Source: Neorhizobium huautlense
Lineage (GTDB): Bacteria > Pseudomonadota > Alphaproteobacteria > Rhizobiales > Rhizobiaceae
Assembly (NCBI RefSeq): GCF_030811685.1
Contig: NZ_JAUSRF010000003.1
Span: 186,001-250,000, forward strand
Direction: 5' to 3'
DNA: 64,000 bases
Shown: positions 7,917 to 17,477 of the stretch, piece by piece
Numbering within the stretch: position 1 is the first letter of the stretch
Layout: every line of letters starts with the position of its first letter
Program-made: the position numbers and the translations under genes
The notes under the pieces: model-generated
The model's database searches: none
Seen by the model: only the letters and a program-made list of their open reading frames with translations
What the model was told of the DNA's origin: nothing

Positions 7917-8892
7917 CGCTGACACTATCACCGGCGGACAGGCGGACACCTCCGCCACGCCAATCTGGAAATCGATGATCCATTCGCCACTGGCTTTGCC
8001 GCTGGCCGGCCTGATCGTCGTTTCGGTCCTGATGGGCTTTGCCTCGGACAATTTCTTTTCCGTGTCGAACATCCTCAACGTGTTGAGGCAGGTCTCGATC
8101 GTCGCAATCCTCGCCGTCGGCATGACCTTCGTTATCCTCACCGGCGGTATCGATTTGTCCGTCGGTGCCTTGATGGCGCTGGCCGGCACGATGGCGGCTG
8201 GCATGATGGTGCATTTCGGCTTACCCGGCTGGGCGGGGCTGATGGCCGGCATCGGCATCGCTGTCGGGCTTGGCCTGTTCAACGGCCTTCTGGTCGCCTA
8301 TGGCCGCATGCCGGCGATCATCGTCACGCTCGCCACGATGGGCATCGCCCGTGGCGCCGGCCTGATCTATTCCGGCGGTTATCCCATCTCGGGCCTGCCC
8401 TCGTGGATTTCCTGGTTCGGCGTCGGCCGCATCGGCATCATTCCGGTGCCCGTCATCGCCATGGTGATCGTTTATGCACTCGCCTGGGTTCTCTTGGAAC
8501 GCACCGCCTTTGGCCGCCATGTCTATGCGATCGGCGGCAACGAGACGGCGGCAAAGCTTTCGGGCGTAAAAACCGGCCGCATCAAGATCGCCGTTTACGT
8601 CATTTCCGGCCTGACGGCGGGTCTCGCCGCCATCATTCTCACAGGCCGCCTGATGTCCGGCCAGCCCAATGCCGGTGTCGGTTTCGAACTCGATGCCATT
8701 GCCGCCGTCGTTCTCGGTGGCACGGCGATTGCCGGTGGTCGTGGCCTTATCCTCGGAACGCTGATCGGTGCGGTGCTGCTCGGCATCCTCAACAACGGCC
8801 TCAACCTGATGGGCATCAACCCGTACCTGCAGGACATTATTCGCGGCTTCATCATCCTGCTTGCCATCTACATCGCCCGCGAATGGCGCTGA
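7906..8892 (+). CDS. Sugar ABC transporter permease (RbsC type)
   Basis: A 328-residue inner-membrane subunit, expected to form a homodimeric channel in RbsC-type systems. After a polar N-terminus of about 30 residues it has eight to ten hydrophobic segments. Family landmarks are [20 protein letters not shown] near residue 70 and the ATPase-coupling region around [15 protein letters not shown], followed by [19 protein letters not shown]. It overlaps the ATPase gene by 11 bp. It is the only permease gene in this operon, as usual for ribose-type importers. Confidence 0.93.
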   Translation: MSHDADTITGGQADTSATPIWKSMIHSPLALPLAGLIVVSVLMGFASDNFFSVSNILNVLRQVSIVAILAVGMTFVILTGGIDLSVGALMALAGTMAAGMMVHFGLPGWAGLMAGIGIAVGLGLFNGLLVAYGRMPAIIVTLATMGIARGAGLIYSGGYPISGLPSWISWFGVGRIGIIPVPVIAMVIVYALAWVLLERTAFGRHVYAIGGNETAAKLSGVKTGRIKIAVYVISGLTAGLAAIILTGRLMSGQPNAGVGFELDAIAAVVLGGTAIAGGRGLILGTLIGAVLLGILNNGLNLMGINPYLQDIIRGFIILLAIYIAREWR

Positions 8893-8935
8893 TCCACCAC
8901 ACCATCAATCCATTTTCAAACACAGGAGAAACACC

Positions 8936-9667
8936 ATGGCTCAATCCCTCGAGGGCAAGATTGCCGTCATCACCGGTGCCGCTTCCGGCATTGGCCTCGC
9001 CACCACTGAAAAGCTTCTGGAGAACGGCTGCACGGTTGTGATGGTCGACTGGAACGAAAAGGCGCTGAACGAACTGGTCGCCAAGCTCGGAGACAAGGCC
9101 ATCCCGCAGGTCACCAATCTGCTCGATGCCGATAGCTGCGCCGCGATGATCCCGGAAATCCTCAAGAAGGTCGATCATATCGACATCCTCTATTGCAATG
9201 CCGGCACTTATATCGGTGGCGACCTGACGGAGACGACGGCCGAAGAAATCGACCGCATGCTCAACCTCAACATCAACGCCGTGATGAAGAACGTGCATGC
9301 CGTCGTGCCACATATGAGCGAACGCAAGACCGGCGACATCATCGTCACCAGCTCGATCGCCGGCCATTTCCCGACCCATTGGGAGCCGGTTTATGCGGGT
9401 TCGAAATGGGCGATCACCTGCTTCGTGCAGACCATGCGCCGCCAGATGATCCCGCATGGCGTGCGTGTGTCGCAGGTGTCTCCCGGCCCGGTCTTGTCCG
9501 CGCTGCTGGCCGATTGGCCGGAAGAAAACCTGCGCAAGGCCAAGGAATCGGGCAGCATCATCGAGCCGTCCGAAGTGGCCGATGCCATTGAATATATCCT
9601 CACCCGCAATCGCAACGTGACGATCCGCGACATGTTGGTTCTGCCGACCAATTTCGATCGCGTCTGA
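8936..9667 (+). CDS. Short-chain dehydrogenase, probable ribitol 2-dehydrogenase
   Basis: A 243-residue cytoplasmic SDR, probably oxidising a pentitol such as ribitol to D-ribulose with NAD. It shows the cofactor motif TGAASGIG, the NAG motif (YCNAGTYIGG), and catalytic Tyr153 and Lys157 in YAGSK with a preceding Ser in VTSSIAG. Segments WEPVY, RRQMIPHGVRVSQVSPGPV and NVTIRDMLVLP closely recall enterobacterial ribitol dehydrogenase (RbtD) as I remember it. ATG 8936 follows CAGGAGAAACACC. It lies directly behind the importer genes and before a second SDR, fitting a pentitol catabolic operon. Exact polyol specificity is not provable here. Confidence 0.8.
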   Translation: MAQSLEGKIAVITGAASGIGLATTEKLLENGCTVVMVDWNEKALNELVAKLGDKAIPQVTNLLDADSCAAMIPEILKKVDHIDILYCNAGTYIGGDLTETTAEEIDRMLNLNINAVMKNVHAVVPHMSERKTGDIIVTSSIAGHFPTHWEPVYAGSKWAITCFVQTMRRQMIPHGVRVSQVSPGPVLSALLADWPEENLRKAKESGSIIEPSEVADAIEYILTRNRNVTIRDMLVLPTNFDRV

Positions 9668-9752
9668 TTTTTGCACATGCCGTCGCGCCGTGCCTGCGGG
9701 CATGGCGCGATCCGGCATTGCGGGCTCCGATATTTATAACAGGGAGGAAATC

Positions 9753-10478
9753 ATGCAATTTTCAGGACAATCCGTCATCATCACCGGGGCCGGCAAGGGC
9801 ATCGGCCGTGCTTGCGCGCGTATCATGGCGGAGCGGGGCGCCGAGGTGATTGCGCTCAGTCGCACGGCGTCGGATCTCGACAGTTTGCGTGAGGAAATCG
9901 GCGGTCGTTCGATTGCTGTCGATCTTGCCGATCCGGCGGCGACACGCCGGGCGATGGCGGAAGCCGGTACGGCCGATTTCCTGATCAACAGCGCCGGCAT
10001 CAACGTGCTGGAATCGAGTTTCGACATGACCGAGGCCGGGTATGAAGCCGTGATGGGCATCAACCTGCGGGCCGCTCTCATCACCTGCCAGGAGTTTGGT
10101 CGCGCCCGCGTGGCGGCCGGCGGTGGTGGCGCCATCGTCAACATCACATCTATCGCCGGTCATCGCGGGTTTACCGAGCACCTTTGTTACGCCGCTTCTA
10201 AAGCCGGTCTTGAAGGCGCCACCCGCGTTTTGGCCAAGGAATTCGGCCCACATGGCATTCGCGTCAATGCTGTGGCCCCGACCATCACCCTGACGGAACT
10301 GGCGCTTGCGGCATGGAGTGATCCGGCAAAATCCGCGCCGATGATGGTGCGTCATCCGATCGGCCGTTTTGCCGAAGTGGATGATGTGGCGCGCACGATT
10401 GCGACGCTGCTGTCACCGGACACGGCGATGGTCAATGGCGCGGTCTTGAGCGTCGATGGTGGTTTTCTCGCCGTCTGA
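9753..10478 (+). CDS. Short-chain dehydrogenase, L-xylulose reductase (DCXR)-like
   Basis: A 241-residue SDR resembling dicarbonyl/L-xylulose reductase, which interconverts L-xylulose and xylitol. It shows the cofactor motif TGAGKGIGRA, ALSRTASDLDSL after the second strand, the NSAG motif (usually NNAA/NNAG), catalytic Tyr146 and Lys150 in CYAASK, and a C-terminal VDGGFLAV close to the DCXR ending. IRVNAVAPT followed by W-x-DP and GRFAEVDDV also matches that group. ATG 9753 follows AGGGAGGAAATC. It is the last gene of the operon; its stop codon directly abuts the stop codon of the convergent AraC gene (TGA then TCA), leaving no spacer. Confidence 0.78.
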   Translation: MQFSGQSVIITGAGKGIGRACARIMAERGAEVIALSRTASDLDSLREEIGGRSIAVDLADPAATRRAMAEAGTADFLINSAGINVLESSFDMTEAGYEAVMGINLRAALITCQEFGRARVAAGGGGAIVNITSIAGHRGFTEHLCYAASKAGLEGATRVLAKEFGPHGIRVNAVAPTITLTELALAAWSDPAKSAPMMVRHPIGRFAEVDDVARTIATLLSPDTAMVNGAVLSVDGGFLAV

Positions 10479-11378
10479 TCAGCTGCGTTTGCGGTCGCTC
10501 GCGACACTCGCATACATGCCGGTGGTTCGAAAATCGCTGGGATTGGTGCCGTAGAGCCGCCGGAACACTTTTGAGAAATAGTTTGCATCATCAAAGCCGC
10601 AGAGCGCCGAAACCTCCTTGATCGGCATGTCGGCGGCCTTGGTCAGTAGTTTGGCGGCGCGGCGCAGGCGTCGCTGAAGTACGAATTCGGCGGGCGGCAG
10701 GCCTTCGTTGGCGGCAAAGATGCGGGAAAAATGGGCGCGGCTGAGGCCCGCCACCTCCGCCAGATCGCTCACTAAAAGCCGCTGGTCGAGATGGCTTTCG
10801 ATGTGGCTCAGCACGTGCTGCATGGTCCGGTATTCCTGGCTGAAATTCGGGTGCGAGCCAAAAACATCGTCATACAGCGTCATCGCTGCTTCATAGGCGA
10901 TGGCGGATGCCAGGCCCGGCGTTTCGCCACCGGTGACCAGACGGTGGCAACAATAGGCGAGATGATCGATCGTCTGCGGCTGCAAGTGCAGGATCGGTCC
11001 GGTGATCGACAGGATCGAGCGATGGATGCGCAGGGCCTCTTCGCCGTTCATGGAAATCCAGAAGAACTCCCACTCGTCGCCCGGTTCCAGCCAGTAACGA
11101 TGATTGTGCGGCACCAGCACCAAGAGGGTCTCGCCGGGTTTCACCTGCATATTGCGGTTTTCATAACGCAGATTGCCGCGCCCGCTGATGCAGTGCTGCA
11201 GAACGGTGAAGGGAGCCTGACCGCGCCGACGCCCATCCCAATCGTAGGCAATGTCGCGCCTGATCTCGTAACCGCTGCTGGTCGGCATCGTGTGCAACGT
11301 CTGGCGACCGCGTGGCAGTGTGACGGAGCGGGTGGCCGGACCGGCATCGATCAGGTTTTTGAGCACAAAATTACCCAT
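10479..11378 (-). CDS. AraC-family regulator, probably of the alpha-galactoside operon
   Basis: A 299-residue regulator divergent from the GH4/ABC operon. The N-terminal AraC-type cupin domain includes VLQHCISGRGNLRYENRN and a metal-site-like PHNHRYWLEPGDEW. Two C-terminal helix-turn-helix motifs lie around LLVSDLAEVAGLSRAHFSR and IKEVSALCGFDDANYFSKVF. Start ATG 11378 has AGAAGGATT about 10 bp upstream. In Sinorhizobium an AraC-like activator (AgpT) is needed for alpha-galactoside genes; this gene is the positional candidate here, but orthology is inference. It is convergent and contiguous with the xylulose-reductase-like gene. Confidence 0.9.
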   Translation of the reverse strand: MGNFVLKNLIDAGPATRSVTLPRGRQTLHTMPTSSGYEIRRDIAYDWDGRRRGQAPFTVLQHCISGRGNLRYENRNMQVKPGETLLVLVPHNHRYWLEPGDEWEFFWISMNGEEALRIHRSILSITGPILHLQPQTIDHLAYCCHRLVTGGETPGLASAIAYEAAMTLYDDVFGSHPNFSQEYRTMQHVLSHIESHLDQRLLVSDLAEVAGLSRAHFSRIFAANEGLPPAEFVLQRRLRRAAKLLTKAADMPIKEVSALCGFDDANYFSKVFRRLYGTNPSDFRTTGMYASVASDRKRS

Positions 11379-11578
11379 GATAGCATAATCCTTCTCTGGT
11401 CCGTCGTTTGATAATACGCATAATCGCATTCCGAGGAGAAGGTTAAGGGAGGGCCTGCGCAAACGAATTTCGCGGAATACAGTCACTTATCGGCGTTCCG
11501 TCTACTGGAATGCGATCGGTTTTATGTTGCCGTGTTTGCGTGCGCCACCTTTTGAGGATCGCTAGGAGGAATTGCCCG

Positions 11579-13045
11579 ATGGGTTTCAAAATCGCTATCA
11601 TCGGCGCGGGAAGCGTCGGTTTCACCAAAAAACTGTTCACCGATATTCTCTGCGTTCCGGAATTTCAGGACGTCGAATTTTCGCTGACCGATCTCAGCGA
11701 ACGTAATCTGGGCATGATCCGCGAGATCCTGCAGACGATAATAGACGCCAACAAACTGCCCGCCAAGGTGACGGCGACGACCGATCGCCGTCAGGCGCTG
11801 ACGGGCGCGCGCTACATCATCAGCTGCGTGCGGGTCGGCGGGCTGGAAGCCTATGCGGATGACATCGCCATCCCGCTGAAATACGGTATCGACCAGTGCG
11901 TGGGTGACACGATCTGCGCCGGCGGCATTCTGTATGGACAGCGCAACATTCCGGTCATTCTCGATTTCTGCAAGGATATCCGCGAAGTCGCCGAGCCGGG
12001 CGCGAAATTCCTAAACTATGCCAACCCGATGGCCATGAATACATGGGCTGCGATCGAATACGGCAAGGTCGATACGGTGGGGCTGTGCCACGGCGTGCAG
12101 CATGGCGCCGAACAGATCGCCGAGGTTTTAGGGGCCAAATCGCTCGATGAACTCGATTACATCTGCTCCGGCATCAACCACCAGACATGGTTCACCGAAC
12201 TCAAGCTGAATGGCCGAAAGATCGGCAAGGACGAACTGGTTACCGCCTTCGAAACGCATCCGGTGTTCTCGCAGCAGGAAAAGCTGCGCATCGATGTGCT
12301 GAAACGGTTTGGCGTCTATTCGACCGAGAGCAACGGCCATTTGTCGGAATACCTGCCATGGTATCGCAAGCGGCCGGAGGAAATTTCCCGCTGGATCGAC
12401 ATGTCGGACTGGATCCACGGAGAAACCGGCGGTTACCTGCGTCACTCGACCGAAACCCGCAACTGGTTCGAAACCGAGTTCCCGCAGTTTCTCGAGCAGG
12501 CGAAAAAGCCGATCGATCCCGCCAAACGCTCCAACGAACATGCCAGCCACATTATCGAGGCGCTGGAGACGGGACGTGTCTATCGCGGCCATTTCAACGT
12601 CAAGAACAATGGCGTGATCACCAACCTGCCGGCCGATGCGATCATCGAATCCCCCGGTTTTGTCGATCGCTTTGGCATCAACATGGTCTCGGGCATCACC
12701 ATTCCGGAAGCGTGTGCTGCCACCTGCATGGCATCGATCAATGTCCAGCGCATGTCGGTTCATGCCGCCGTGACCGGCGATATCGATCTTCTGAAACTCG
12801 CCGTGCTGCATGATCCGCTGGTCGGTGCCGTCGCCACTCCGGAGGAGGTCTGGCAGATGGTCGACGAGATGGTTGTGGCGCAGGCCCGCTGGCTGCCGCA
12901 ATATGCCGATGCCGTACCGGCTGCCAAGGAGAGGCTCGCGCATTCCACCGTCAAGACACGTGACTGGCAGGGTGCCGCACGCCGCAATGTCCGGTCCATC
13001 GAAGAGCTTCGCGTAGAAAAGGCCGCAATGAAAAAGGCAGGCTAG
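11579..13045 (+). CDS. GH4-family glycosidase (alpha-glucosidase/alpha-galactosidase type)
   Basis: A 488-residue cytoplasmic glycosidase using NAD and a divalent metal, as in family GH4. Visible: dinucleotide motif IGAGSVGFTKKLFTDIL at the N-terminus, GDTICAGGILYGQR, NYANPMAMNTWA, the metal-binding Cys/His in GLCHGVQHG and SGINHQTWF. It is clearly a paralogue of the MelA gene at the end of the same operon, but more divergent from enterobacterial MelA; it could act on another alpha-linked sugar or uronide. ATG 11579 follows TAGGAGGAATT. It is the first gene behind the divergent AraC regulator. Confidence 0.88.
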   Translation: MGFKIAIIGAGSVGFTKKLFTDILCVPEFQDVEFSLTDLSERNLGMIREILQTIIDANKLPAKVTATTDRRQALTGARYIISCVRVGGLEAYADDIAIPLKYGIDQCVGDTICAGGILYGQRNIPVILDFCKDIREVAEPGAKFLNYANPMAMNTWAAIEYGKVDTVGLCHGVQHGAEQIAEVLGAKSLDELDYICSGINHQTWFTELKLNGRKIGKDELVTAFETHPVFSQQEKLRIDVLKRFGVYSTESNGHLSEYLPWYRKRPEEISRWIDMSDWIHGETGGYLRHSTETRNWFETEFPQFLEQAKKPIDPAKRSNEHASHIIEALETGRVYRGHFNVKNNGVITNLPADAIIESPGFVDRFGINMVSGITIPEACAATCMASINVQRMSVHAAVTGDIDLLKLAVLHDPLVGAVATPEEVWQMVDEMVVAQARWLPQYADAVPAAKERLAHSTVKTRDWQGAARRNVRSIEELRVEKAAMKKAG

Positions 13046-13056
13046 AACTTTTAAAA

Positions 13057-13086
13057 GGCCGTGCCCCGGAGGAGCGGGTCACGGCC
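13057..13086 (+). promoter_or_regulatory. Stem-loop between the GH4 gene and the binding-protein gene
   Basis: GGCCGTG-C-CCCG pairs with CGGG-T-CACGGCC (11 pairs, one C/T mismatch) around a GAGGAG loop. There is no T-tract; a processing or stability element, or partial attenuation, is more likely than full termination. Confidence 0.5.
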
Positions 13087-13136
13087 TCATCGCCATGAAG
13101 GCAAGGCAGGCCGACTGCCGTCAGGGAGGAATGACG

Positions 13137-15224
13137 ATGCCGTTTCAGACCAGAATTTCGACCATTGCCGCGCTCAGTCTCGGCGTTTCGTTCATCGCTG
13201 TAAGCGCCCATGCGTTCGAGCCGACCACGCCGCCGGAGCCGCCAAAGTTTCCGGCAGAAGGCAAGGCCACCTATGTGCCGCGCGATTCCATTCTCGAATT
13301 CAAGGCGCTGCCGCAATACAGCCAGCCGGAATGGGTTGCCGAAAAATTCGAAAAGACCGGCAAGCTGCCGCCGCTGAAGGACCGTCTGCCGGAAGAGCCG
13401 CTGGTCTACAAGACCGGCAACATGCCGGATGGCGTCGGCGTTTACGGCGATACGATGCGCCATGTGGTCGGCGGTCGGCCGGAAGGCTGGAACTATATTG
13501 CCGGCCAGAGCCAGGGCTGGGGCGGCATCGATATCGCGCTTTCCGAGTGCCTGACGCGCACCGCGCCGCTGTTTCAGGTCAATGCCGCCGATACCGAACC
13601 GCTGCCCAACCTCGCCAAAAGCTGGGAGTGGTCAGAGGACGGTCACAAGCTGACCATGCATCTGGTCAAGGGTGCCAAATGGTCGGATGGCGAAGCTTTT
13701 AACGCCGATGACGTGATGTTCTATTGGGAGGATGCCGTTCTCGATCCGCAGGTCTCGCCATTGGGCGGCGGTGCGTCGCCGGAAGCATTTGGCGAGGGCA
13801 CGACGCTGAAGAAGATCGACGACTACACCGTCGAGTGGACGTTCAAGGCGGCGTTTCCGAAACAGTATCTCTACACGATGGCCTATCCGACCTTCTGCCC
13901 CGGTCCGTCGCATCTGTTGAAGCCGCAGCATCCGAAATATTCCAAGAACACCTATAACCAGTTCAAGAACGCCTTCCCGCCGGAGTTCATGAACATGCCG
14001 GTCATGGGGGCTTGGGTGCCCGTCAGCTATCGGTCGGATGATATCATCGTGCTGCGGCGTAACCCGTATTACTGGAAGGTCGATGAGAAGGGCCAGCAGC
14101 TGCCTTATCTCGATGAGCTGCATTACAAGCTCTCGACATGGGCCGACCGTGACGTGCAGGCGGTGGCCGGTTCCGGTGACATTTCCAACCTCGAGCAGCC
14201 GGAAAACTTTGTCGCCTCGCTGAAACGCGCAGCGGATGAAAACGCGCCGGCGCGTCTCGCCTTCGGCCCGCGCCTCACCGGCTACAATCTCTTGATGAAT
14301 TTTTCCGCCAACGGCTGGGGTGATCCGGATGAACGCGGTCAGGCGATCCGCGAACTCAACCGCAATCCGGAATTCCGCAAGGCCGTCACCTCCGCGATCG
14401 ATCGTAAGGCGGTGGGTGACTCGCTGGTGAAGGGGCCGTTCACGGCCATCTATCCGGGCGGGCTTTCCTCCGGCACGAGTTTTTACGATCGCGCATCCAC
14501 TGTCTATTACCCCTTCAACCTCGAGGAGGCCAAGGAGGCGCTAAAGAAGATCGGCTTGGTCGATACCGACAATGACGGTTTCGTCAATTTCCCGGCAGGG
14601 ACCGCGGGCGGCAAGAATGTCGAGATCGTGCTGCTGGTCAACAATGGTTATGCCACCGACAAGAGCCTTGCCGAAGGGCTGGTGGGCCAGATGGCCAAGC
14701 TCGGTATCCGCATCGTTCTCAATACGCTCGATTCCAACCAGCGTGATGCAAAACATTACGGCGGACAGTTCGATTGGGCGGTTCGCCGCAACAGCACAGA
14801 ACTGTTTTCAGTGGTGCAGAACTCGGAACAGCTGGCACCGGTCGGCCCGCGCACCAGCTGGAACCACCGCGCGCCGGAGGGCAAGCCGGTCGACATGATG
14901 CCGTTCGAACAGGACATGGTGGATGTCGTGAACAAGTTCACTGCCTCGCAGGACAATGCCGAAAAGGCGGAACTGATGAAGCAGTACCAAAAACTCTACA
15001 CCGAAAATCTCTACACGATCGGCCTGACGGAATATCCGGGCGCTCTCATCATCAACAAGCGCTTCTCCAATGTTCCCGCCGGCACGCCGATCAACATGTT
15101 CAACTGGGCCGAGGACGCCATCATCCGCGAGCGCATGTGGGTGGCGAAAGACAAGCAGGGCAAATACGAACTGTTTGCCGAACAGCTGCCCGGCAAGCCC
15201 GGTGATAAGGGCCCGACCCAGTAA
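13137..15224 (+). CDS. agpA: Periplasmic binding protein, SBP_bac_5 family, alpha-galactoside type
   Basis: A 695-residue ABC receptor of the oligopeptide-binding (DppA/OppA) fold, unusually long for that family (about 530-550 is common). Rhizobial alpha-galactoside receptor AgpA is of this type. A signal peptide ends near VSAHA-F. A roughly 100-residue extra N-terminal segment precedes the usual core LPNLAKSWEWSEDGHKLTMH. DGEAFNADDVMFYWEDAV and the RRNPYYWKVDEKGQQLPYLD region are family landmarks. Of two candidate ATGs (13131 and 13137) the second is correctly spaced from GGGAGGA. Flanking GH4 enzymes support melibiose/raffinose-type ligands; this is inferred by analogy. Confidence 0.85.
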   Translation: MPFQTRISTIAALSLGVSFIAVSAHAFEPTTPPEPPKFPAEGKATYVPRDSILEFKALPQYSQPEWVAEKFEKTGKLPPLKDRLPEEPLVYKTGNMPDGVGVYGDTMRHVVGGRPEGWNYIAGQSQGWGGIDIALSECLTRTAPLFQVNAADTEPLPNLAKSWEWSEDGHKLTMHLVKGAKWSDGEAFNADDVMFYWEDAVLDPQVSPLGGGASPEAFGEGTTLKKIDDYTVEWTFKAAFPKQYLYTMAYPTFCPGPSHLLKPQHPKYSKNTYNQFKNAFPPEFMNMPVMGAWVPVSYRSDDIIVLRRNPYYWKVDEKGQQLPYLDELHYKLSTWADRDVQAVAGSGDISNLEQPENFVASLKRAADENAPARLAFGPRLTGYNLLMNFSANGWGDPDERGQAIRELNRNPEFRKAVTSAIDRKAVGDSLVKGPFTAIYPGGLSSGTSFYDRASTVYYPFNLEEAKEALKKIGLVDTDNDGFVNFPAGTAGGKNVEIVLLVNNGYATDKSLAEGLVGQMAKLGIRIVLNTLDSNQRDAKHYGGQFDWAVRRNSTELFSVVQNSEQLAPVGPRTSWNHRAPEGKPVDMMPFEQDMVDVVNKFTASQDNAEKAELMKQYQKLYTENLYTIGLTEYPGALIINKRFSNVPAGTPINMFNWAEDAIIRERMWVAKDKQGKYELFAEQLPGKPGDKGPTQ

Positions 15225-15244
15225 TCTCCCTCCCAGAAGAAGTC

Positions 15245-15269
15245 CCGGTCGCGCGTGAAGCGCGGCCGG
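15245..15269 (+). promoter_or_regulatory. Intercistronic stem-loop after the binding-protein gene
   Basis: CCGGTCGCGC pairs with GCGCGGCCGG (10 pairs, one G-U) around the loop GTGAA, 20 bp after the stop codon. No T-tract follows. It sits at the same relative place as stem-loops behind the other receptor genes in this window. Confidence 0.55.
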
Positions 15270-15323
15270 AGAGGACATTGTTCGGGCGCTTATCACGCAC
15301 CCGTAGAAAGGAGAGAGACGGAA

Positions 15324-16331
15324 ATGTTGAGATTTCTGTTGACCCGCATCGGCTCGGCCATCCCGGTCCTGCTCATCCTGAGCGTGGTAACATTCGCCAT
15401 CATTCAGGCCCCGCCCGGCGATTATGCCGATTACATCCGCTCGCAGCTGATGAACCAAGGCGGCGCATCTTTCGAACAGGCGCAAGCGCAGGCGCAGGCC
15501 TATCGTGTCGAACACGGCCTCGATCAGCCGATGGTGGTGCAGTATTTCAACTGGATCACCGGCATCATCACCCGCGGCGATTTCGGCTACAGCTTTTATT
15601 ACAACAAGCCCGTTGCCGAAGTGGTGGGGGAACGCCTGCCGCGCACGCTGGCGCTGGCCGTCGTCTGCCATATCCTCGCATCGCTGTTCGGCATCGGTTT
15701 CGGCATCTGGGCGGCAACCCGCCAGTATTCCTGGATCGACAATGTCCTGTCGGTCGTCTCCTTCCTCGGCATGACCATTCCGCGCTTCCTGATGGCGCTG
15801 GTGCTCGTCTATTTCATGGTGTTTCACTACGACGTTTCGGAGATCGGCAGTTTCTTCTCGCCGCAATATGGCGGCGCGCCGTGGTCCTGGGCAAAATTCG
15901 TGGATCTGGTCAGCCATGTTTGGCCGGTGGTGGCGATCGCCGTGTTCGGTGGCCTTGCCTACAACATGCGCGTCATGCGCGGCAACCTGCTGGATACGCT
16001 GAACGCCCAATATGTCGAGACGGCACGGGCCAAGGGGCTGTCGGAAGGTGCTGTCATCATGCGCCACGCGGTGCCCAATGCGGTGCATCCGCTCGTCATG
16101 TATCAGGGTGTCGTGCTGCCCTACATGCTGTCGGGTGAAATCGAGACCGCCATCATCTTCTCTCTGCCGACTGTCGGGCCCGCCATCGTTGGTTCCATGG
16201 CGGTGGGCGACGTTTATGTCACCGCCACCTTCATGATGGTGCTCGCGGCAACGCTGGTCGTCGGCAATATCATCGCCGACATGCTGCTCGCCTTGCTCGA
16301 CCCGCGCGTTCGCGAATTCGGGAGGGCGTGA
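15324..16331 (+). CDS. ABC transporter permease, DppB/OppB type
   Basis: A 335-residue inner-membrane permease. It starts MLRFLLTRIGSAIPVLLILS, a typical N-terminal helix of DppB-type proteins, followed by a large external loop and further helices. The ATPase-coupling motif is in ARAKGLSEGAVIMRHAVPNA. ATG 15324 follows AAAGGAGAGAGACGG. It pairs with the DppC-type permease that begins 1 bp after its stop codon. In this operon it should carry an alpha-galactoside rather than a peptide. Confidence 0.92.
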   Translation: MLRFLLTRIGSAIPVLLILSVVTFAIIQAPPGDYADYIRSQLMNQGGASFEQAQAQAQAYRVEHGLDQPMVVQYFNWITGIITRGDFGYSFYYNKPVAEVVGERLPRTLALAVVCHILASLFGIGFGIWAATRQYSWIDNVLSVVSFLGMTIPRFLMALVLVYFMVFHYDVSEIGSFFSPQYGGAPWSWAKFVDLVSHVWPVVAIAVFGGLAYNMRVMRGNLLDTLNAQYVETARAKGLSEGAVIMRHAVPNAVHPLVMYQGVVLPYMLSGEIETAIIFSLPTVGPAIVGSMAVGDVYVTATFMMVLAATLVVGNIIADMLLALLDPRVREFGRA

Positions 16332-16332
16332 G

Positions 16333-17463
16333 ATGACCGCAATCGATCAAACCACCACCAAGATGATCACGCCGGCTGCCGAACCGCAGCATGCCAACGA
16401 AAGTTATGTCGCGCTGGTCTGGCGTCGTTTCCGCCGCTCGGTCACCGGCATGATCGGGCTGGCGCTTGTCGCCCTCTTGTTTCTCATCGCTGTCTTCGCC
16501 AATTTTTTCGCGCCGATGGACCCGATGGAAACCCATGCGAGCTTTTCGCCGCCTCAGGCCATCAGCTTTACCGACAAGGAAGGCGCCTTCAGCATTTTCC
16601 CGCGCGTTTATGCCACGGCGGAAACAGAGGAGCTTGATCCCGTCACGTTTCAGCCGATTGTCGGCCCGGATTACGACAACCCGCATTATCTCGGCTTCTT
16701 TGTGAAAGGCGCGGAATACAATCTGTTTGGCCTGATCCCGGTGGACCGCCATTTCTTTGGCGCCACCGATGGCCAGCCGGTGCATTTTCTCGGCACCGAC
16801 AAATTCGGCCGTGATGTTCTGTCGCGCGCCATCCACGGTTCGCGCATTTCGCTCGCCATCGCGCTGAGCGTGGTGTTCATCGTCACCGTCATCGGCACCA
16901 CGGTCGGCCTCGTCTCCGGTTATTTCGGTGGCGCGGCGGATACCTGGATCCAGCGTTTCGTCGAGGTCGTATTGGCCTTCCCGCAACTGCCGCTTTATCT
17001 GGCGCTGACCTCGCTCATCCCGGTCACGGCACCAACGCATGTCTTCCTGACATTCGTGGTCGTGGTCATGTCGGCGCTCGGCTGGGCGCAGATGTCGCGA
17101 GAAGTGCGCGGCAAGTCGATGGCGTTGTCCCGCATCGATTATGTGCTTGCCGCGATTGCTGTCGGCGCCACCGATCGCCGCATCATCTTCCAGCACATCC
17201 TGCCCAATGTGATGAGCCACGTGATCGTGTCGGTCACGCTGCATATTCCGAGCGTCGTGCTGCTGGAATCCTTTCTCGGCTTCCTCGGCTTTGCGGTCAA
17301 ACCGCCGCTCATCTCCTGGGGCCTGATGCTGCAGGATACATCCACCTATTCCGTCATCGGGTCCTATCCGTGGATCCTCGCCCCCGTCGGCTTCGTGCTG
17401 GTCACCGTTTTTGCGTTCAATGCGCTGGGTGACGGTCTGCGCGATGCGGTCGATCCCTATTGA
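16333..17463 (+). CDS. ABC transporter permease, DppC/OppC type
   Basis: A 376-residue second permease subunit, longer than the usual DppC (about 300) because of an approximately 100-residue extracytoplasmic insertion between the first helix and the motif FLGTDKFGRDVLSRAIHGSR. The typical downstream parts are present: PQLPLYLALTSLIPV, a coupling-helix region around AAIAVGATDRRIIFQHILPN and ESFLGFLGFAVKPPLISWG. The insertion may accompany the enlarged receptor encoded upstream; this is inference. The stop codon is 14 bp before the ATPase start. Confidence 0.92.
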   Translation: MTAIDQTTTKMITPAAEPQHANESYVALVWRRFRRSVTGMIGLALVALLFLIAVFANFFAPMDPMETHASFSPPQAISFTDKEGAFSIFPRVYATAETEELDPVTFQPIVGPDYDNPHYLGFFVKGAEYNLFGLIPVDRHFFGATDGQPVHFLGTDKFGRDVLSRAIHGSRISLAIALSVVFIVTVIGTTVGLVSGYFGGAADTWIQRFVEVVLAFPQLPLYLALTSLIPVTAPTHVFLTFVVVVMSALGWAQMSREVRGKSMALSRIDYVLAAIAVGATDRRIIFQHILPNVMSHVIVSVTLHIPSVVLLESFLGFLGFAVKPPLISWGLMLQDTSTYSVIGSYPWILAPVGFVLVTVFAFNALGDGLRDAVDPY

Positions 17464-17477
17464 GCGGAGGACAGAAC

